A DNA stretch of 13,490 nt from CAYLNM01 sp964385045 (GTDB lineage Bacteria > Planctomycetota > Phycisphaerae > Phycisphaerales > SM1A02). A program made the translations under genes and the position numbers. The notes under the pieces are model-generated. The model saw only the letters and a list, made by a program, of their open reading frames with translations. It searched no databases and was not told the DNA's origin. Shown piece after piece: positions 1 to 8,414 of this stretch (its first letter is position 1; the number at the start of each line of letters is the position of its first letter). The DNA lies in contig CAYLNM010000125.1 of assembly GCA_964385045.1 (NCBI GenBank), positions 1 to 13,490 of the forward strand. Reading direction: 5' to 3'.

Positions 1-1224
1 ATGAGCATCGCCACCGGCACGATCTCGAAGGAGGAGTACGCCCGCGTCCGCGAGGACGTGCGGCGACTGGTCGCGAATCCGGCCGGCGCCGACGACGCCA
101 CGCTTGGCCGGATCGCGCGGGAGTACGCCGCCGCCGCCGACTCGCTCAACGTCCGCCTCGTCCGGTGCGCCGACTGGATCGCACGCGGCCTGCGCAGCGA
201 GGCCGTCCACGAGGCATCGCTGCCGCCCGACCTCTCCGAGTCGCTCCGCGCCCTCGACCTCGGCGCCGAGCTCCGCGAGTTCGAGGACCTCTGCGCCTTC
301 CACGACATCCAGCTGCAGTACGACCTCAACTGGGATCTCGCAGGGCAGCTCGACGACGCGATCGCGACCGAGCAGCAGCTCGAGGCCCCGTTACGGTCCT
401 ACCGCCGCGCCTGCATCGGCCGCCGGCCGCTGCGCGAGCGTCGACGGCGACTGAAGCGACTGATCGAGCTCGATCCGCTCAACGACGTCTGGTCGGACGC
501 GATGGTCGAGCTCGATCGCGCCCGGCTGAGGCAGCTCAATCGCGACGCTCGTGCGGCCACCGATGAGGCCGACCTCGCCCGCCTGGACGCGATCCTCGGC
601 GAGCTCGTCCAGTCGGACTGGCAGATCGAGGTCCCGGAGCGACTCGTCCGCGAGCTGCACCGCAGTCGTAGCCGGATCGCCGCCGACCGTGCCCGCGGAT
701 CATTGATCGGCCTCGCCGATGCCGTCGTCGACGCGCACCAGTCGGGTGGAGAGGAGGACCTCCTCGCCGCGGCGCAGGAGTGGGAGAACGCCGTCGAGAT
801 CGCCGGCGGGGCGGTCGCCGACGAGCTCGCCGCCCGCGTGCGACCGGCCCTCGAACGAGTCGTCATGATCCGCCGCGAACGCTCCGCCGATCGGCAGCAC
901 GCCGAGAACTGCGCCGTGCTCGAGGAGGCGATCGATCGCGGACTCCCCCCGGCGCGGCTGCGGGCGATCGCGGCATCGATTCGCGGCAGCCGGCCACTCC
1001 CGGCCGATCTCGAGGTTCGGCTCGCGTCCGCGATCGCGGATGCGCGACGACGTCACATGCTGTTCGTCGGCGGCGTACTCGCGATGATTCTCGTGGCGCT
1101 GGCCCTCGTCACCGCCGCGATCGTCATCCGCGCGAACTCCGGCGACCGCTCGGCGTCCGGCGACTCCGCGATCGAGCCCGGCACCGTGCCCGCCGAGACC
1201 ACGGGCGGAGGTCCCGGCCCATGA
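1..1224 (+). CDS. Helical, charged protein with a C-terminal membrane anchor (unknown function)
   Basis: A 407-residue protein of no family I recognise. Residues 1-350 are rich in Arg, Glu, Asp, Ala and Leu with heptad-like spacing, so they are probably helical or coiled-coil. Segments such as LDPLNDVW (157-164) and SDW (205-207) give a faint impression of TPR-like helical repeats. Residues about 354-376 form one strongly hydrophobic helix, followed by a 30-residue Gly/Pro/Ser/Thr tail. With no signal peptide visible, this looks like a tail-anchored-type protein with its helical body in the cytoplasm. The reading frame begins with ATG at the first base of the window. MSIATGTISKEEY reads like a natural N-terminus, but an upstream start cannot be excluded because nothing upstream is visible. 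Its stop overlaps the next gene's start by 4 bases (ATGA), so the two are probably co-translated and may act as a membrane complex. Coding status is well supported; function is unknown. Confidence 0.8.
   Translation: MSIATGTISKEEYARVREDVRRLVANPAGADDATLGRIAREYAAAADSLNVRLVRCADWIARGLRSEAVHEASLPPDLSESLRALDLGAELREFEDLCAFHDIQLQYDLNWDLAGQLDDAIATEQQLEAPLRSYRRACIGRRPLRERRRRLKRLIELDPLNDVWSDAMVELDRARLRQLNRDARAATDEADLARLDAILGELVQSDWQIEVPERLVRELHRSRSRIAADRARGSLIGLADAVVDAHQSGGEEDLLAAAQEWENAVEIAGGAVADELAARVRPALERVVMIRRERSADRQHAENCAVLEEAIDRGLPPARLRAIAASIRGSRPLPADLEVRLASAIADARRRHMLFVGGVLAMILVALALVTAAIVIRANSGDRSASGDSAIEPGTVPAETTGGGPGP
1207..1211 (+). promoter_or_regulatory. Shine-Dalgarno site for the GYF_2 membrane protein
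   Basis: A perfect GGAGG lies inside the end of the upstream gene, 9 bases before the ATG at 1221. It decides the start of the downstream gene: the frame stays open much further upstream, but the GYF_2 domain begins directly after this ATG. Confidence 0.6.
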
Positions 1225-2537
1225 GCGGAGACCGCACCTACTTCGTCCGCTTCCGGGGCACCGTCAAGGGCCCGTTCGACCTCGCCACGCTCCGGACGCT
1301 CGTCGCCCGCCGGCAACTCACCCGCGCCCATTCCATCTCGACCGATGGCATCACGTGGCGAACGGCGAGCGAGGTCACCGAGCTGTTCCCGGCCGCCGAC
1401 CGGACGTCGGTCCGCGAGCGACTCCAGGAGACCGCGCGCACGCGTCGCAGCATCCAACAGGAGTCCGAAGCGGCACCACCGCCCGTGGAAGCCGACCCCG
1501 CACCGGCCCGGGATGCATTGCCGTCCGCCGGAGTCGGGCCGGCGACCGGATTCGCGGCCACGGACGCGAGCGGCGCCCTTCACATCTGCGGCCTCGAGGG
1601 CCGCGACGAGATCGACCCACTCCTCGCCCGCCTCGCGATCGGCGCCGCCGCCGTGCTGTTGCTTTTTCTCCTCCTTCCATTCGGCGTCCACGAAGGGCGG
1701 CTTCAGAGCATCGTCGGCATGGCCCGGTCCGACGATCCCTCCGACGCGCTGCTGCTTGGTCTGGTGCTCGCCGCCGGCGGGACCGCGTTCGCCACGGCAC
1801 TCGGCCGCGCCCGATTGACCCGCGGCGTCACATGGATCGTCTCCGGCGTCGTCGCGGCCGTGAGCCTGAGCTCCTACCCGGGTCTCCCCGTCATCGGGCC
1901 GCTGGTGCTCGCCCAGATCTGGTTCTGGCCGGCGCTGATCGCGGGATCCACGATCTGGCGATGGCGCGAGCCCGACGCGAGGGTCCCCCGCGTCCTCCTG
2001 ATCGGGGGCGGCAGCGTGCTCGCGGCCTGGGCGGTCCTGCTGCTCTCTCTCGTGATCGGGACCGACGAGCTCGACTCGGCGATGCAGTCGAGCGTTGGCG
2101 ACTCCGGCTGGCTTCCGCTGACCGCAGCGGTCGGCCTGCTGCTCGGCATTGGAAGTCCGGCGGCGGTCGGCACGCTCGGGATCGTCACCGGGTCCACGGG
2201 CGTTCGCCGGGGCCCGATCCGCCCGACGCTCATCGTGTGCGGACTGTCGGCAGCCCTGCTTGCCGCGTTCATCGTCGTCGACGCCGCCGTGTCGCTGGCT
2301 GGGAGCGGCTCGTCGTTCGTGCTGACGCGGGCCGACCGGATCGCGGCCGAGCTCGCGGCCCTCGACGTCCTGCACGCGACGCTGTGGACCGCTCGGTTCG
2401 CCGCCGTCCTGCTGGCATCCGCCACCCTGATCACCGTCGGCTTCGCGCAGCTCGCGCTCACCCGGGCGGAGCGGCGGGTGCTGGAGTCGACGCCCGACAC
2501 CGGCCCGAATGCCGTGCTTCACGAGCGGCCGCGGTGA
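1221..2537 (+). CDS. GYF_2 (DUF4339) domain protein with about eight membrane helices
   Basis: A 438-residue protein. Residues about 5-57 match the bacterial GYF_2/DUF4339 pattern: YFVR, then G-x-V-x-GPF, a helix ending in a basic QLT turn, the DG-x-x-W motif (42-46) and a final LFP. This domain is thought to bind peptides and usually sits at the end of membrane proteins. Residues 58-130 are a polar linker with a Pro/Ala-rich stretch at 84-108. Hydrophobic helices follow at roughly 134-153, 176-194, 203-218, 223-245, 258-280, 298-322, 336-358 and 390-415, then a polar tail. The start is the ATG of the ATGA overlap with the preceding gene, with a GGAGG 9 bases upstream; the open frame running back to 780 is only read-through in the other gene's frame. 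No transport or enzyme motif is seen. A scaffold or sensor role for the adjacent anchored protein is inference. Confidence 0.82.
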   Translation: MSGDRTYFVRFRGTVKGPFDLATLRTLVARRQLTRAHSISTDGITWRTASEVTELFPAADRTSVRERLQETARTRRSIQQESEAAPPPVEADPAPARDALPSAGVGPATGFAATDASGALHICGLEGRDEIDPLLARLAIGAAAVLLLFLLLPFGVHEGRLQSIVGMARSDDPSDALLLGLVLAAGGTAFATALGRARLTRGVTWIVSGVVAAVSLSSYPGLPVIGPLVLAQIWFWPALIAGSTIWRWREPDARVPRVLLIGGGSVLAAWAVLLLSLVIGTDELDSAMQSSVGDSGWLPLTAAVGLLLGIGSPAAVGTLGIVTGSTGVRRGPIRPTLIVCGLSAALLAAFIVVDAAVSLAGSGSSFVLTRADRIAAELAALDVLHATLWTARFAAVLLASATLITVGFAQLALTRAERRVLESTPDTGPNAVLHERPR

Positions 2538-2576
2538 TATGGGCATGGCGAACTCCAGCCGATCCACGGCTGACGT

Positions 2577-2606
2577 GCCCTTGATGGCGGCCCCCTTCAA
2601 GAGGGC
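2577..2606 (+). terminator. Imperfect hairpin downstream of the membrane-protein gene
   Basis: GCCC plus TTGA (2577-2584) can pair with TCAA (2597-2600) and GGGC (2603-2606), leaving a 2-base GA bulge and a loop of about 12 bases. It lies 40 bases after the stop at 2537. No T-run follows, so it would be a poor intrinsic terminator. It may only be a processing or Rho-linked structure, or chance in GC-rich DNA. Confidence 0.22.
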
Positions 2607-2906
2607 TCGAGTCGAGCGTCGCGCCTTTCCCGAAGACGCCTGGCGGAGATCAGCGGCACCCGGGCTCGGGATGCCCGCACTTCGACTCACCAGTGCAGCC
2701 GAGACCGCGGCAGCGAGCGCTCACATGCCCGCCGGCATTGGTTTCGCGACCGAATCGATCAGAATGTCCCGTCGCACCGGACTGGCGACGCCGCCCAGCT
2801 CCTGCGAGCTCTGGTCGTGGCGAAGTCACCGAGTACACAAGGCACAGACCGCCGCGACATCTTCAGCGTCGCCGGCCGATGGCTTGGACGATGGCCCGGC
2901 CCGCTC

Positions 2907-2935
2907 TTCCCACGTCCGAATATGCCCGGTAGATT
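2907..2935 (+). promoter_or_regulatory. Weak sigma70-like promoter candidate for the large helicase gene
   Basis: TTCCCA (2907-2912) and TAGATT (2930-2935) are separated by exactly 17 bases. Each hexamer matches the consensus at 4 of 6 positions, and the -10 lies in one of the few AT-richer patches of the gap. It would give a leader of about 115-120 bases before the ATG at 3060. Such matches arise by chance, so this is only a candidate. Confidence 0.18.
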
Positions 2936-3042
2936 TCGCTCGTGCGGGATGGTGCTGGGTTGGATTGCGACCCGACCGCAGTCTCTGAGGAGCCAGCGTC
3001 CGCTCAGGACGACCTCTCGACGACGACGACGACCGATTTCTC

Positions 3043-3048
3043 GGGGAG
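3043..3048 (+). promoter_or_regulatory. Ribosome binding site supporting the helicase start at 3060
   Basis: GGGGAG lies 11 bases before the ATG at 3060, a slightly long spacing. It favours this start over the in-frame ATG at 2817. Translation between 2817 and 3059 is Arg/Pro/Ser-rich and unlike the protein that follows. Confidence 0.35.
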
Positions 3049-3059
3049 CCCTGCAAGCG

Positions 3060-6000
3060 ATGACGAGTTCGGCGAATCAGCGGAACCTGATCGAGTTCCT
3101 CCGAGCCCTCGCCCGCATCCGCGCCAAGCCGGTCCCTCGCCTCGAGGCCTACGACCGCACCCTCTGGCTCGACCAGATCCCCGAGCGCGACTCGTGCTTC
3201 TCCCGCCACCGTTCGGCCGCCGACGACGACGATGCCGACCTCTGGGTCTCCGTCCAGAAGGAGAAGGAGCCGGTCCTCCCCGACCCGCCCGAGATCTGCG
3301 AGCCGTGGATCGGGTCGCAGACGCTCGATGCCGATGCCGACGGAGATCCACCGTCGCTCCTTCCTCGAATCGAGCGAGAGGTCGAGGAGTCCGACGACCT
3401 CGATGACCACGCGGACGATGCATGGAGCGAGGCGTCCGAGAATCGCGACCCGGAGGATGAGGATCTCGACGATGAAGTCACAACGACCTACGAGATCGTC
3501 GAGCTCCGAGACCATCCGGAGGTGCAGGCCGCCTGGGACGAGTGGATCGGCACCACGTGGCTCCCGTGGGCCGAGCGCCATCGCGAGTGGCGGAAGCTCC
3601 ACCAGGTCTACACGACCCTGTTCGCGATCCATCAGGACCTGCAGACGAAGGGCGAGCAGCTCGAGCTGGCGCTCGGCGTGGGCCTGCTCGATTGGGACCA
3701 TCACGAGGACCGAATCCAGCGTCACGTCCTGACGGTTCGGGCCGAGCTTCTCTTCGACGCGAAGCGCGGTCGCTTCGAGGTGCGACCACACCCGCTCGAG
3801 GCCACGCTTCACGTCGAGCTCGACATGGTGCCCCCGGCATCGCTGCCGCTGAGGGTCGAGTCCACGACGATCGAGGGGATCCAAGCGGCGGAGGGCGACC
3901 CCTGGGCCCGCGAGGTCATCGAGCCGGTCCTCAGGTCCGTCGCCAACCAGCTCGACGAGTCGGGCCACTACGAGGAGACCGACCGGCGGCCGACAGGCAG
4001 CAGCTCGGGGCCGATGATCAGCCGCTCGCCGGCATTGCTGCTCCGCAAGCGGTCGTCCCGAAGCGAGACGAAGTTCCTCGAGACGATCCTCAAGAAGATC
4101 GAGGAGGGGAGCGACGACGTCCCCGCCGCGTGGATCGATCTGGCCGAGGATGCGTCGTCGGACGACGATCATGAACGAGAGCAGCACCGCTCGGCCGCAC
4201 GCCCGCGAGAAGTCTTCTTCCCGCTCCCCAGCAACGACGAGCAGCTCGAGATCCTCCGGTGCCTCGGCAATCAGCCCGGCGCGACGGTTCAGGGCCCGCC
4301 CGGAACCGGCAAGTCGCACACGATCGCGAACCTGATCTGCCATCTGCTCGCGACCGGCAAGCGGATCCTGATCTCCGCACAGACTGCGCGAGCGCTGGAC
4401 GTGCTCCACGGCAAGCTGCCCGAGGAGATCCGGCCGCTTGCGGTCAGCATGCTGGGCGAGGGAAAGACGGAGCTGAGCTCGCTCGAATCAAGCGTGCGGG
4501 GCATCACGGATCGGCACGGCACGGACTCGGCTGCGGGGTGGGAGCAGCGGGCACAGGAGCTTTCCGCCGAACGCGAGAAGCAGGAGCAGCAGGCAGCGAG
4601 GCTCCGCCATCGAATCCGAGCCGTTCGCGAGCGCGACGCCGCCCACAACGAAGTGGGCGGCTTCAAGGGGAGTGCAGCCACGATCGCGGCCGCGATCGCC
4701 GAGGACGCCGAGCGTTTCGCGTGGTTCACCGACGAGGTTTCCTACACCGAGACGGTGAGCCTCGAGCCGGAGACCTTCACGCAGCTCGCGGCCGAGCGGC
4801 GCCATCTTCTCGCGTCCGGCCACGCCGGCCTCCGCCTGCGAGCGACCCAGATCGCGGGCCTTCCCGATCCGGAGGAGTTCCGGCGGCTCGTCGAGCGGGA
4901 GGCAACCGCTCGTACGGCCGCCGACGGCGAGCAGGCCCCGGACGCTCTCACCCAGTCGCACCGGGACTCGCTCCAGACGCTCATCGCCGCCCTCGAGAAG
5001 GCCCGCGATGCGCGCTCGCGAGCCACTGCCGTCCCCCGACCGTGGCTCGACGCGGCCCTCGCCCAGGTCGTCGGCCGACAGGATGCCGCGTGGCGGTCTC
5101 GGGCGGCTGAGACGCGGAGGCTGCTCGCCGAGATCCCCGAGAGCCCCGACGACGCCGCCTCGGCATCGCTCGAGCTCCCCGACGGCCGCTCGTGGCACCG
5201 CATCGCCCGTGACGCGACGGTAGCCCGCGATCATCTGGATCGAGGCAAGGCACTGACCGGGCTCCGGGCCCTTTTCTGCCCGCCGGAGGTCAGGGCGACC
5301 CGCTACCTGATCGAGGAGGTCCGAGTGGGCGGAGGACCACCCGTCACGCGCGACGACTTCGATCTGCTCGTCCGCGTTGGCCGGTGCGAGGCTGCGTTCC
5401 ACGCTCTGGCCCAGCTATGGGAAGGTCTCGAGGCCGCACCGTCGGGACCGGGCGCGGTTCGCCGAAGCACGCTCTCTCAGATCCTCGAGACGCTCGAGTA
5501 TGTCCTGGAGGCAGGGGACGCCGTGCGTGAGGCCGAGGACCGCTTGGCGACCGTACCCGCGATCGCGGCCCCCGACTGGACGTCCTCCGAGTCCATCGTC
5601 GCGACGTTGGACCTCGCTCGACGCTCTGCCGCCGCCCTCGACGCTGCGCGATACGCGCGAGCCTTCGACGACGTGGCCGAAGCCCTCCGCGGCACTCGCG
5701 AGGACGCCTCGGCGGATGTCGACCGCATGGACGCGATCCTCGCCGCCGTCGATGCCCGGGATTCGTCGTCGTACGAGCAGCACTGGACGGAGTCTCGGAC
5801 GTGGGAGGATCTCGACCGCCGCGCCGAACGGCTCGACGAACAGCTCGAGGAGATCGCCCGAACGCTCCCCGACATCGCCCGGATGATCCAAGAAGGACTG
5901 GCGTCCGAAACAGCCGAGGAGCGCGCCGCCACGCTGCTCGAGGCCATCCACCGTGCGATGGCGAGGAGCTACGTCCGGGAAGTCCTCCACGAAGCCGATC

Positions 6001-8414
6001 CGACCGCTCTGCTCGGTGAGCTCGATCGCACGGAAGCAGTGATTCGCCAGCTGACGGGCGAAGAGGCTGCGGCACGTGCGTGGGCGGCGACGTTCTCGCG
6101 GATGACGGAAGCTCACAAGCGCTCGCTGATCGCGTGGCAGCAGTCGATGAAGCGGCTCGGGAAGGGCACCGGCAAGCACGCCGAGAAGCATCGCCTCGAT
6201 GCGAGGAAGCACCTGGCTGGATGTCGCGAGGCGATTCCGGCGTGGATCATGCCGCTTCACCGAGTGTTCGACACGGTCGACCCGGCCCCGGGCATGTTCG
6301 ACGTCGTCATCGTCGACGAGGCTTCGCAGTGCGGACTCAACGCCCTTCCCCTGATCTTCCTCGGGAAGAAGGTTCTCGTCGTCGGAGACGACGAGCAGAT
6401 CAGTCCGTCGGCGGTCGGCATCGACTGGTCGATTCTCGATCACAAGGCGGCCGAGTTCCTCTCCTCGTTCCGGATGAAGTCCTCCTTCGCCGTGGACTCC
6501 AGCCTGTTCGATCACGCCGATCTTCGCTTCGAGCAGCGAATCGTCCTCCGGGAGCACTTCCGTTGCATGCCGGAGATCATCCGCTTCAGCAACGATCTTT
6601 GCTACAAGCGGAAGCTCCGCCCGATCCGCGATTTTGGCTCGGACCGACTGCCACCGCTGCGCCACGTGCATGTCGCGGACGGAGCCCGGACCGGCACGGG
6701 GTCGCGCGCACTCAACAAGCCCGAAGCCGCCGCGCTCGTGGCGAAGATCGCCGAGTGCATCGAGGACGATCGGTACGCCCCGGACGGCGACCCGCTCACG
6801 ATGGGCGTGATCTCGCTCACCGGCGACGCTCAGGCGGACCACATCTCCAATCTCCTCGTGGAGCGGATCGGCCCCGAGGAGATGGAGCGACGGGAGCTCG
6901 TCTGCGGCAACGCCTACGACTTCCAGGGCGACGAGCGGGACGTGATGTTCCTGTCCTTGGTCGCCGCCCCCGGGGTCGGCATCTCCGCCCTCACCACGCG
7001 GTCGGCCCGGCAGCGATTCAACGTCGCGGCGAGCCGCGCTCGCGACCAGATGTGGCTGTTCCATTCGGTGATGCCCGCCGACCTGAGTCCGAACTGCGTA
7101 CGTCGGAGTCTCCTCGAACACTTCCTCGACCCGACAAAAAGCGATCACACCGTCGCGGGCATCGAGCTCGACGAGCTGCAGCAGATCTACACGAATGCGG
7201 ATCGCCAGAATCAGCTTCCTCCACGGCCCTTCGACAGCTGGTTCGAAGTCGCCGTTGCCATGGAGATCCTGCGCCGGGGCTATCGCGTGGAGCCGCAGTA
7301 CGAGCACGGCGGGTACCGGATCGATCTGCTCATCCAGGGCAGTCAGGCACGGCTCGCGGTCGAGTGCGATGGCGACCACTGGCACGGCCCAGAGGTCTTC
7401 GAACAGGACATGCATCGCCAGCGGGCGCTGGAGCGAGTCGGCCTGCGATTCGTCCGCATCCGGCAAGTGGAGTTTCACGCGGACCAGGAGGAGGCCTTAC
7501 GGCCGCTCTGGCAGACGCTCGAACGCCTGGGCATCGAACCGGTCTCGCGGGAGTCGACGGGCGGAGGGACGACACCGGCAGCCGCCGAGGTCGCCAGCCC
7601 TTCTCTCGCCCCGCCGGACGAAGCCGCCGTCACGCCCGAGGCGGACCCCGGAGTCGCCGATCCGGCGAACCGCACCGACCATGCTTCGACGCCCGACGGG
7701 ACGGACCCAGCTGACGGCTCGTACCGCGATGCGGAGGAAGGGCCCGACGGTGCTGTCGGCTCGACCGAAGCTCCGGCGGCCGAGCTCTATCCGGAAGAAG
7801 GGGCCCCGCCGGTGGCTGCGGCCGCCACGCGGGCTCATGCCACCCCAGCGGCATCCGGCAACGGACGATCCCCCTCCGCGAAGCACGATCACGATCAGAT
7901 CGTGGAGCCGTACGAGGCATGGATGCCCGACGGCTCGCCCCTCCCGCATCCCGAGACGGCACCGCCGAAGGAGATCGCGGCCGCCCTCGAACGGATCATC
8001 CGCGTCGAGGGCCCCGTCCTCGCAACGAGGGCCTACCGCCTCTACTCGAAGGCGGCTGGTCTGGCACGAGCAGGAAAGGCGGTGCAGCGATCCCTGAACC
8101 GTGCGGCGGCGCAGCTGGAGCGTCAACGCCGACTCCAGAGCGAGACGGAGGATCCTTCGAAGCCGCGGATCTCGGCCGTGCTTCGGGGCCACGGCACGCC
8201 GTCGGTTCGCCCTCGAACGATCGGTGACCGAACCTTCGCCGAGGTCCCACGGAGCGAGCTCGCCTGGATGTTGGCGTACCTCCGCCGGCAGGATCCCACG
8301 ACGGATGACGAGACGCTGATTCGCCAGGTGGCCACTCACTACGGCCTTCAGCGCCTGCGGCAGCCGACTCGCGAACGGCTGGAGACGATTCTTGGCTCAC
8401 TGCAGTCGGCTTGA
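3060..8414 (+). CDS. Giant superfamily 1 helicase with Vsr-like (MTES_1575) nuclease and DUF3320-like C-terminus
   Basis: A 1784-residue multidomain protein of the large DNA2/NAM7-type helicase group (DUF4011/DUF3320 relatives). Residues 1-400 form an N-terminal region with an acidic insert at about 104-142. Walker A GPPGTGKS is at 412-419 (Lys418). Walker B DEAS starts at Asp1086; the roughly 670 residues between them are mostly helical. A GKGTGK segment (about 1034-1039) followed by a PAWIMPL stretch is typical of these helicases. Later motifs are GDDEQ (1109-1113), REHFR (1164-1168), QGDER (from Gln1289) and NVAASRAR (1321-1328). Residues about 1391-1480 resemble Vsr/MTES_1575 PD-(D/E)XK endonucleases, with candidate residues Glu1396, Asp1422, Glu1435 and Asp1437 in an ECDGDHWH motif. 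A disordered Ala/Pro/Asp/Glu linker (about 1480-1630) leads to a DUF3320-like segment from about 1637. Predicted to unwind or translocate on nucleic acid and cut DNA. I recall single-gene helicase-Vsr proteins of this type being reported as anti-phage. The ATG at 3060 was chosen for its RBS and the composition change there. Confidence 0.9.
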   Translation: MTSSANQRNLIEFLRALARIRAKPVPRLEAYDRTLWLDQIPERDSCFSRHRSAADDDDADLWVSVQKEKEPVLPDPPEICEPWIGSQTLDADADGDPPSLLPRIEREVEESDDLDDHADDAWSEASENRDPEDEDLDDEVTTTYEIVELRDHPEVQAAWDEWIGTTWLPWAERHREWRKLHQVYTTLFAIHQDLQTKGEQLELALGVGLLDWDHHEDRIQRHVLTVRAELLFDAKRGRFEVRPHPLEATLHVELDMVPPASLPLRVESTTIEGIQAAEGDPWAREVIEPVLRSVANQLDESGHYEETDRRPTGSSSGPMISRSPALLLRKRSSRSETKFLETILKKIEEGSDDVPAAWIDLAEDASSDDDHEREQHRSAARPREVFFPLPSNDEQLEILRCLGNQPGATVQGPPGTGKSHTIANLICHLLATGKRILISAQTARALDVLHGKLPEEIRPLAVSMLGEGKTELSSLESSVRGITDRHGTDSAAGWEQRAQELSAEREKQEQQAARLRHRIRAVRERDAAHNEVGGFKGSAATIAAAIAEDAERFAWFTDEVSYTETVSLEPETFTQLAAERRHLLASGHAGLRLRATQIAGLPDPEEFRRLVEREATARTAADGEQAPDALTQSHRDSLQTLIAALEKARDARSRATAVPRPWLDAALAQVVGRQDAAWRSRAAETRRLLAEIPESPDDAASASLELPDGRSWHRIARDATVARDHLDRGKALTGLRALFCPPEVRATRYLIEEVRVGGGPPVTRDDFDLLVRVGRCEAAFHALAQLWEGLEAAPSGPGAVRRSTLSQILETLEYVLEAGDAVREAEDRLATVPAIAAPDWTSSESIVATLDLARRSAAALDAARYARAFDDVAEALRGTREDASADVDRMDAILAAVDARDSSSYEQHWTESRTWEDLDRRAERLDEQLEEIARTLPDIARMIQEGLASETAEERAATLLEAIHRAMARSYVREVLHEADPTALLGELDRTEAVIRQLTGEEAAARAWAATFSRMTEAHKRSLIAWQQSMKRLGKGTGKHAEKHRLDARKHLAGCREAIPAWIMPLHRVFDTVDPAPGMFDVVIVDEASQCGLNALPLIFLGKKVLVVGDDEQISPSAVGIDWSILDHKAAEFLSSFRMKSSFAVDSSLFDHADLRFEQRIVLREHFRCMPEIIRFSNDLCYKRKLRPIRDFGSDRLPPLRHVHVADGARTGTGSRALNKPEAAALVAKIAECIEDDRYAPDGDPLTMGVISLTGDAQADHISNLLVERIGPEEMERRELVCGNAYDFQGDERDVMFLSLVAAPGVGISALTTRSARQRFNVAASRARDQMWLFHSVMPADLSPNCVRRSLLEHFLDPTKSDHTVAGIELDELQQIYTNADRQNQLPPRPFDSWFEVAVAMEILRRGYRVEPQYEHGGYRIDLLIQGSQARLAVECDGDHWHGPEVFEQDMHRQRALERVGLRFVRIRQVEFHADQEEALRPLWQTLERLGIEPVSRESTGGGTTPAAAEVASPSLAPPDEAAVTPEADPGVADPANRTDHASTPDGTDPADGSYRDAEEGPDGAVGSTEAPAAELYPEEGAPPVAAAATRAHATPAASGNGRSPSAKHDHDQIVEPYEAWMPDGSPLPHPETAPPKEIAAALERIIRVEGPVLATRAYRLYSKAAGLARAGKAVQRSLNRAAAQLERQRRLQSETEDPSKPRISAVLRGHGTPSVRPRTIGDRTFAEVPRSELAWMLAYLRRQDPTTDDETLIRQVATHYGLQRLRQPTRERLETILGSLQSA

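Larger units (their letters stand above)
2538..3059 (+). other. 522-base intergenic region without a convincing gene
   Basis: The frames open here read as Arg/Pro/Ser-rich or low-complexity protein and lack the third-position bias of the flanking genes, so none is called. The region holds an imperfect hairpin shortly after the preceding stop (2577-2606), a weak sigma70-like pair (2907-2935) and the ribosome site of the large helicase gene. I see no tRNA, riboswitch or attachment site. The gap implies that the helicase gene has its own promoter and is not strictly part of the upstream operon. Confidence 0.55.

Noticed and set aside
1053..2690. Minus-strand open frame of 545 codons across the GYF_2 gene
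   Set aside because: It is low-complexity Gly/Arg/Asp-rich antisense to a gene with a recognisable domain and membrane helices.
2509..2988. Possible 159-residue gene in the gap before the helicase
   Set aside because: It begins inside the preceding gene, has mixed Ser/Arg/Ala composition with no domain, no ribosome site and no third-position bias.
2817..3059. Upstream in-frame ATG start for the helicase, adding 81 residues
   Set aside because: The added sequence is Arg/Pro/Ser-rich and unlike the protein that follows. A ribosome site precedes the ATG at 3060.
5415..7478. Long minus-strand open frame (687 codons) inside the helicase gene
   Set aside because: It is antisense to a frame with clear helicase motifs. 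Its translation is Arg/Gly/Asp-rich without domains, and long antisense frames are expected at this GC content.
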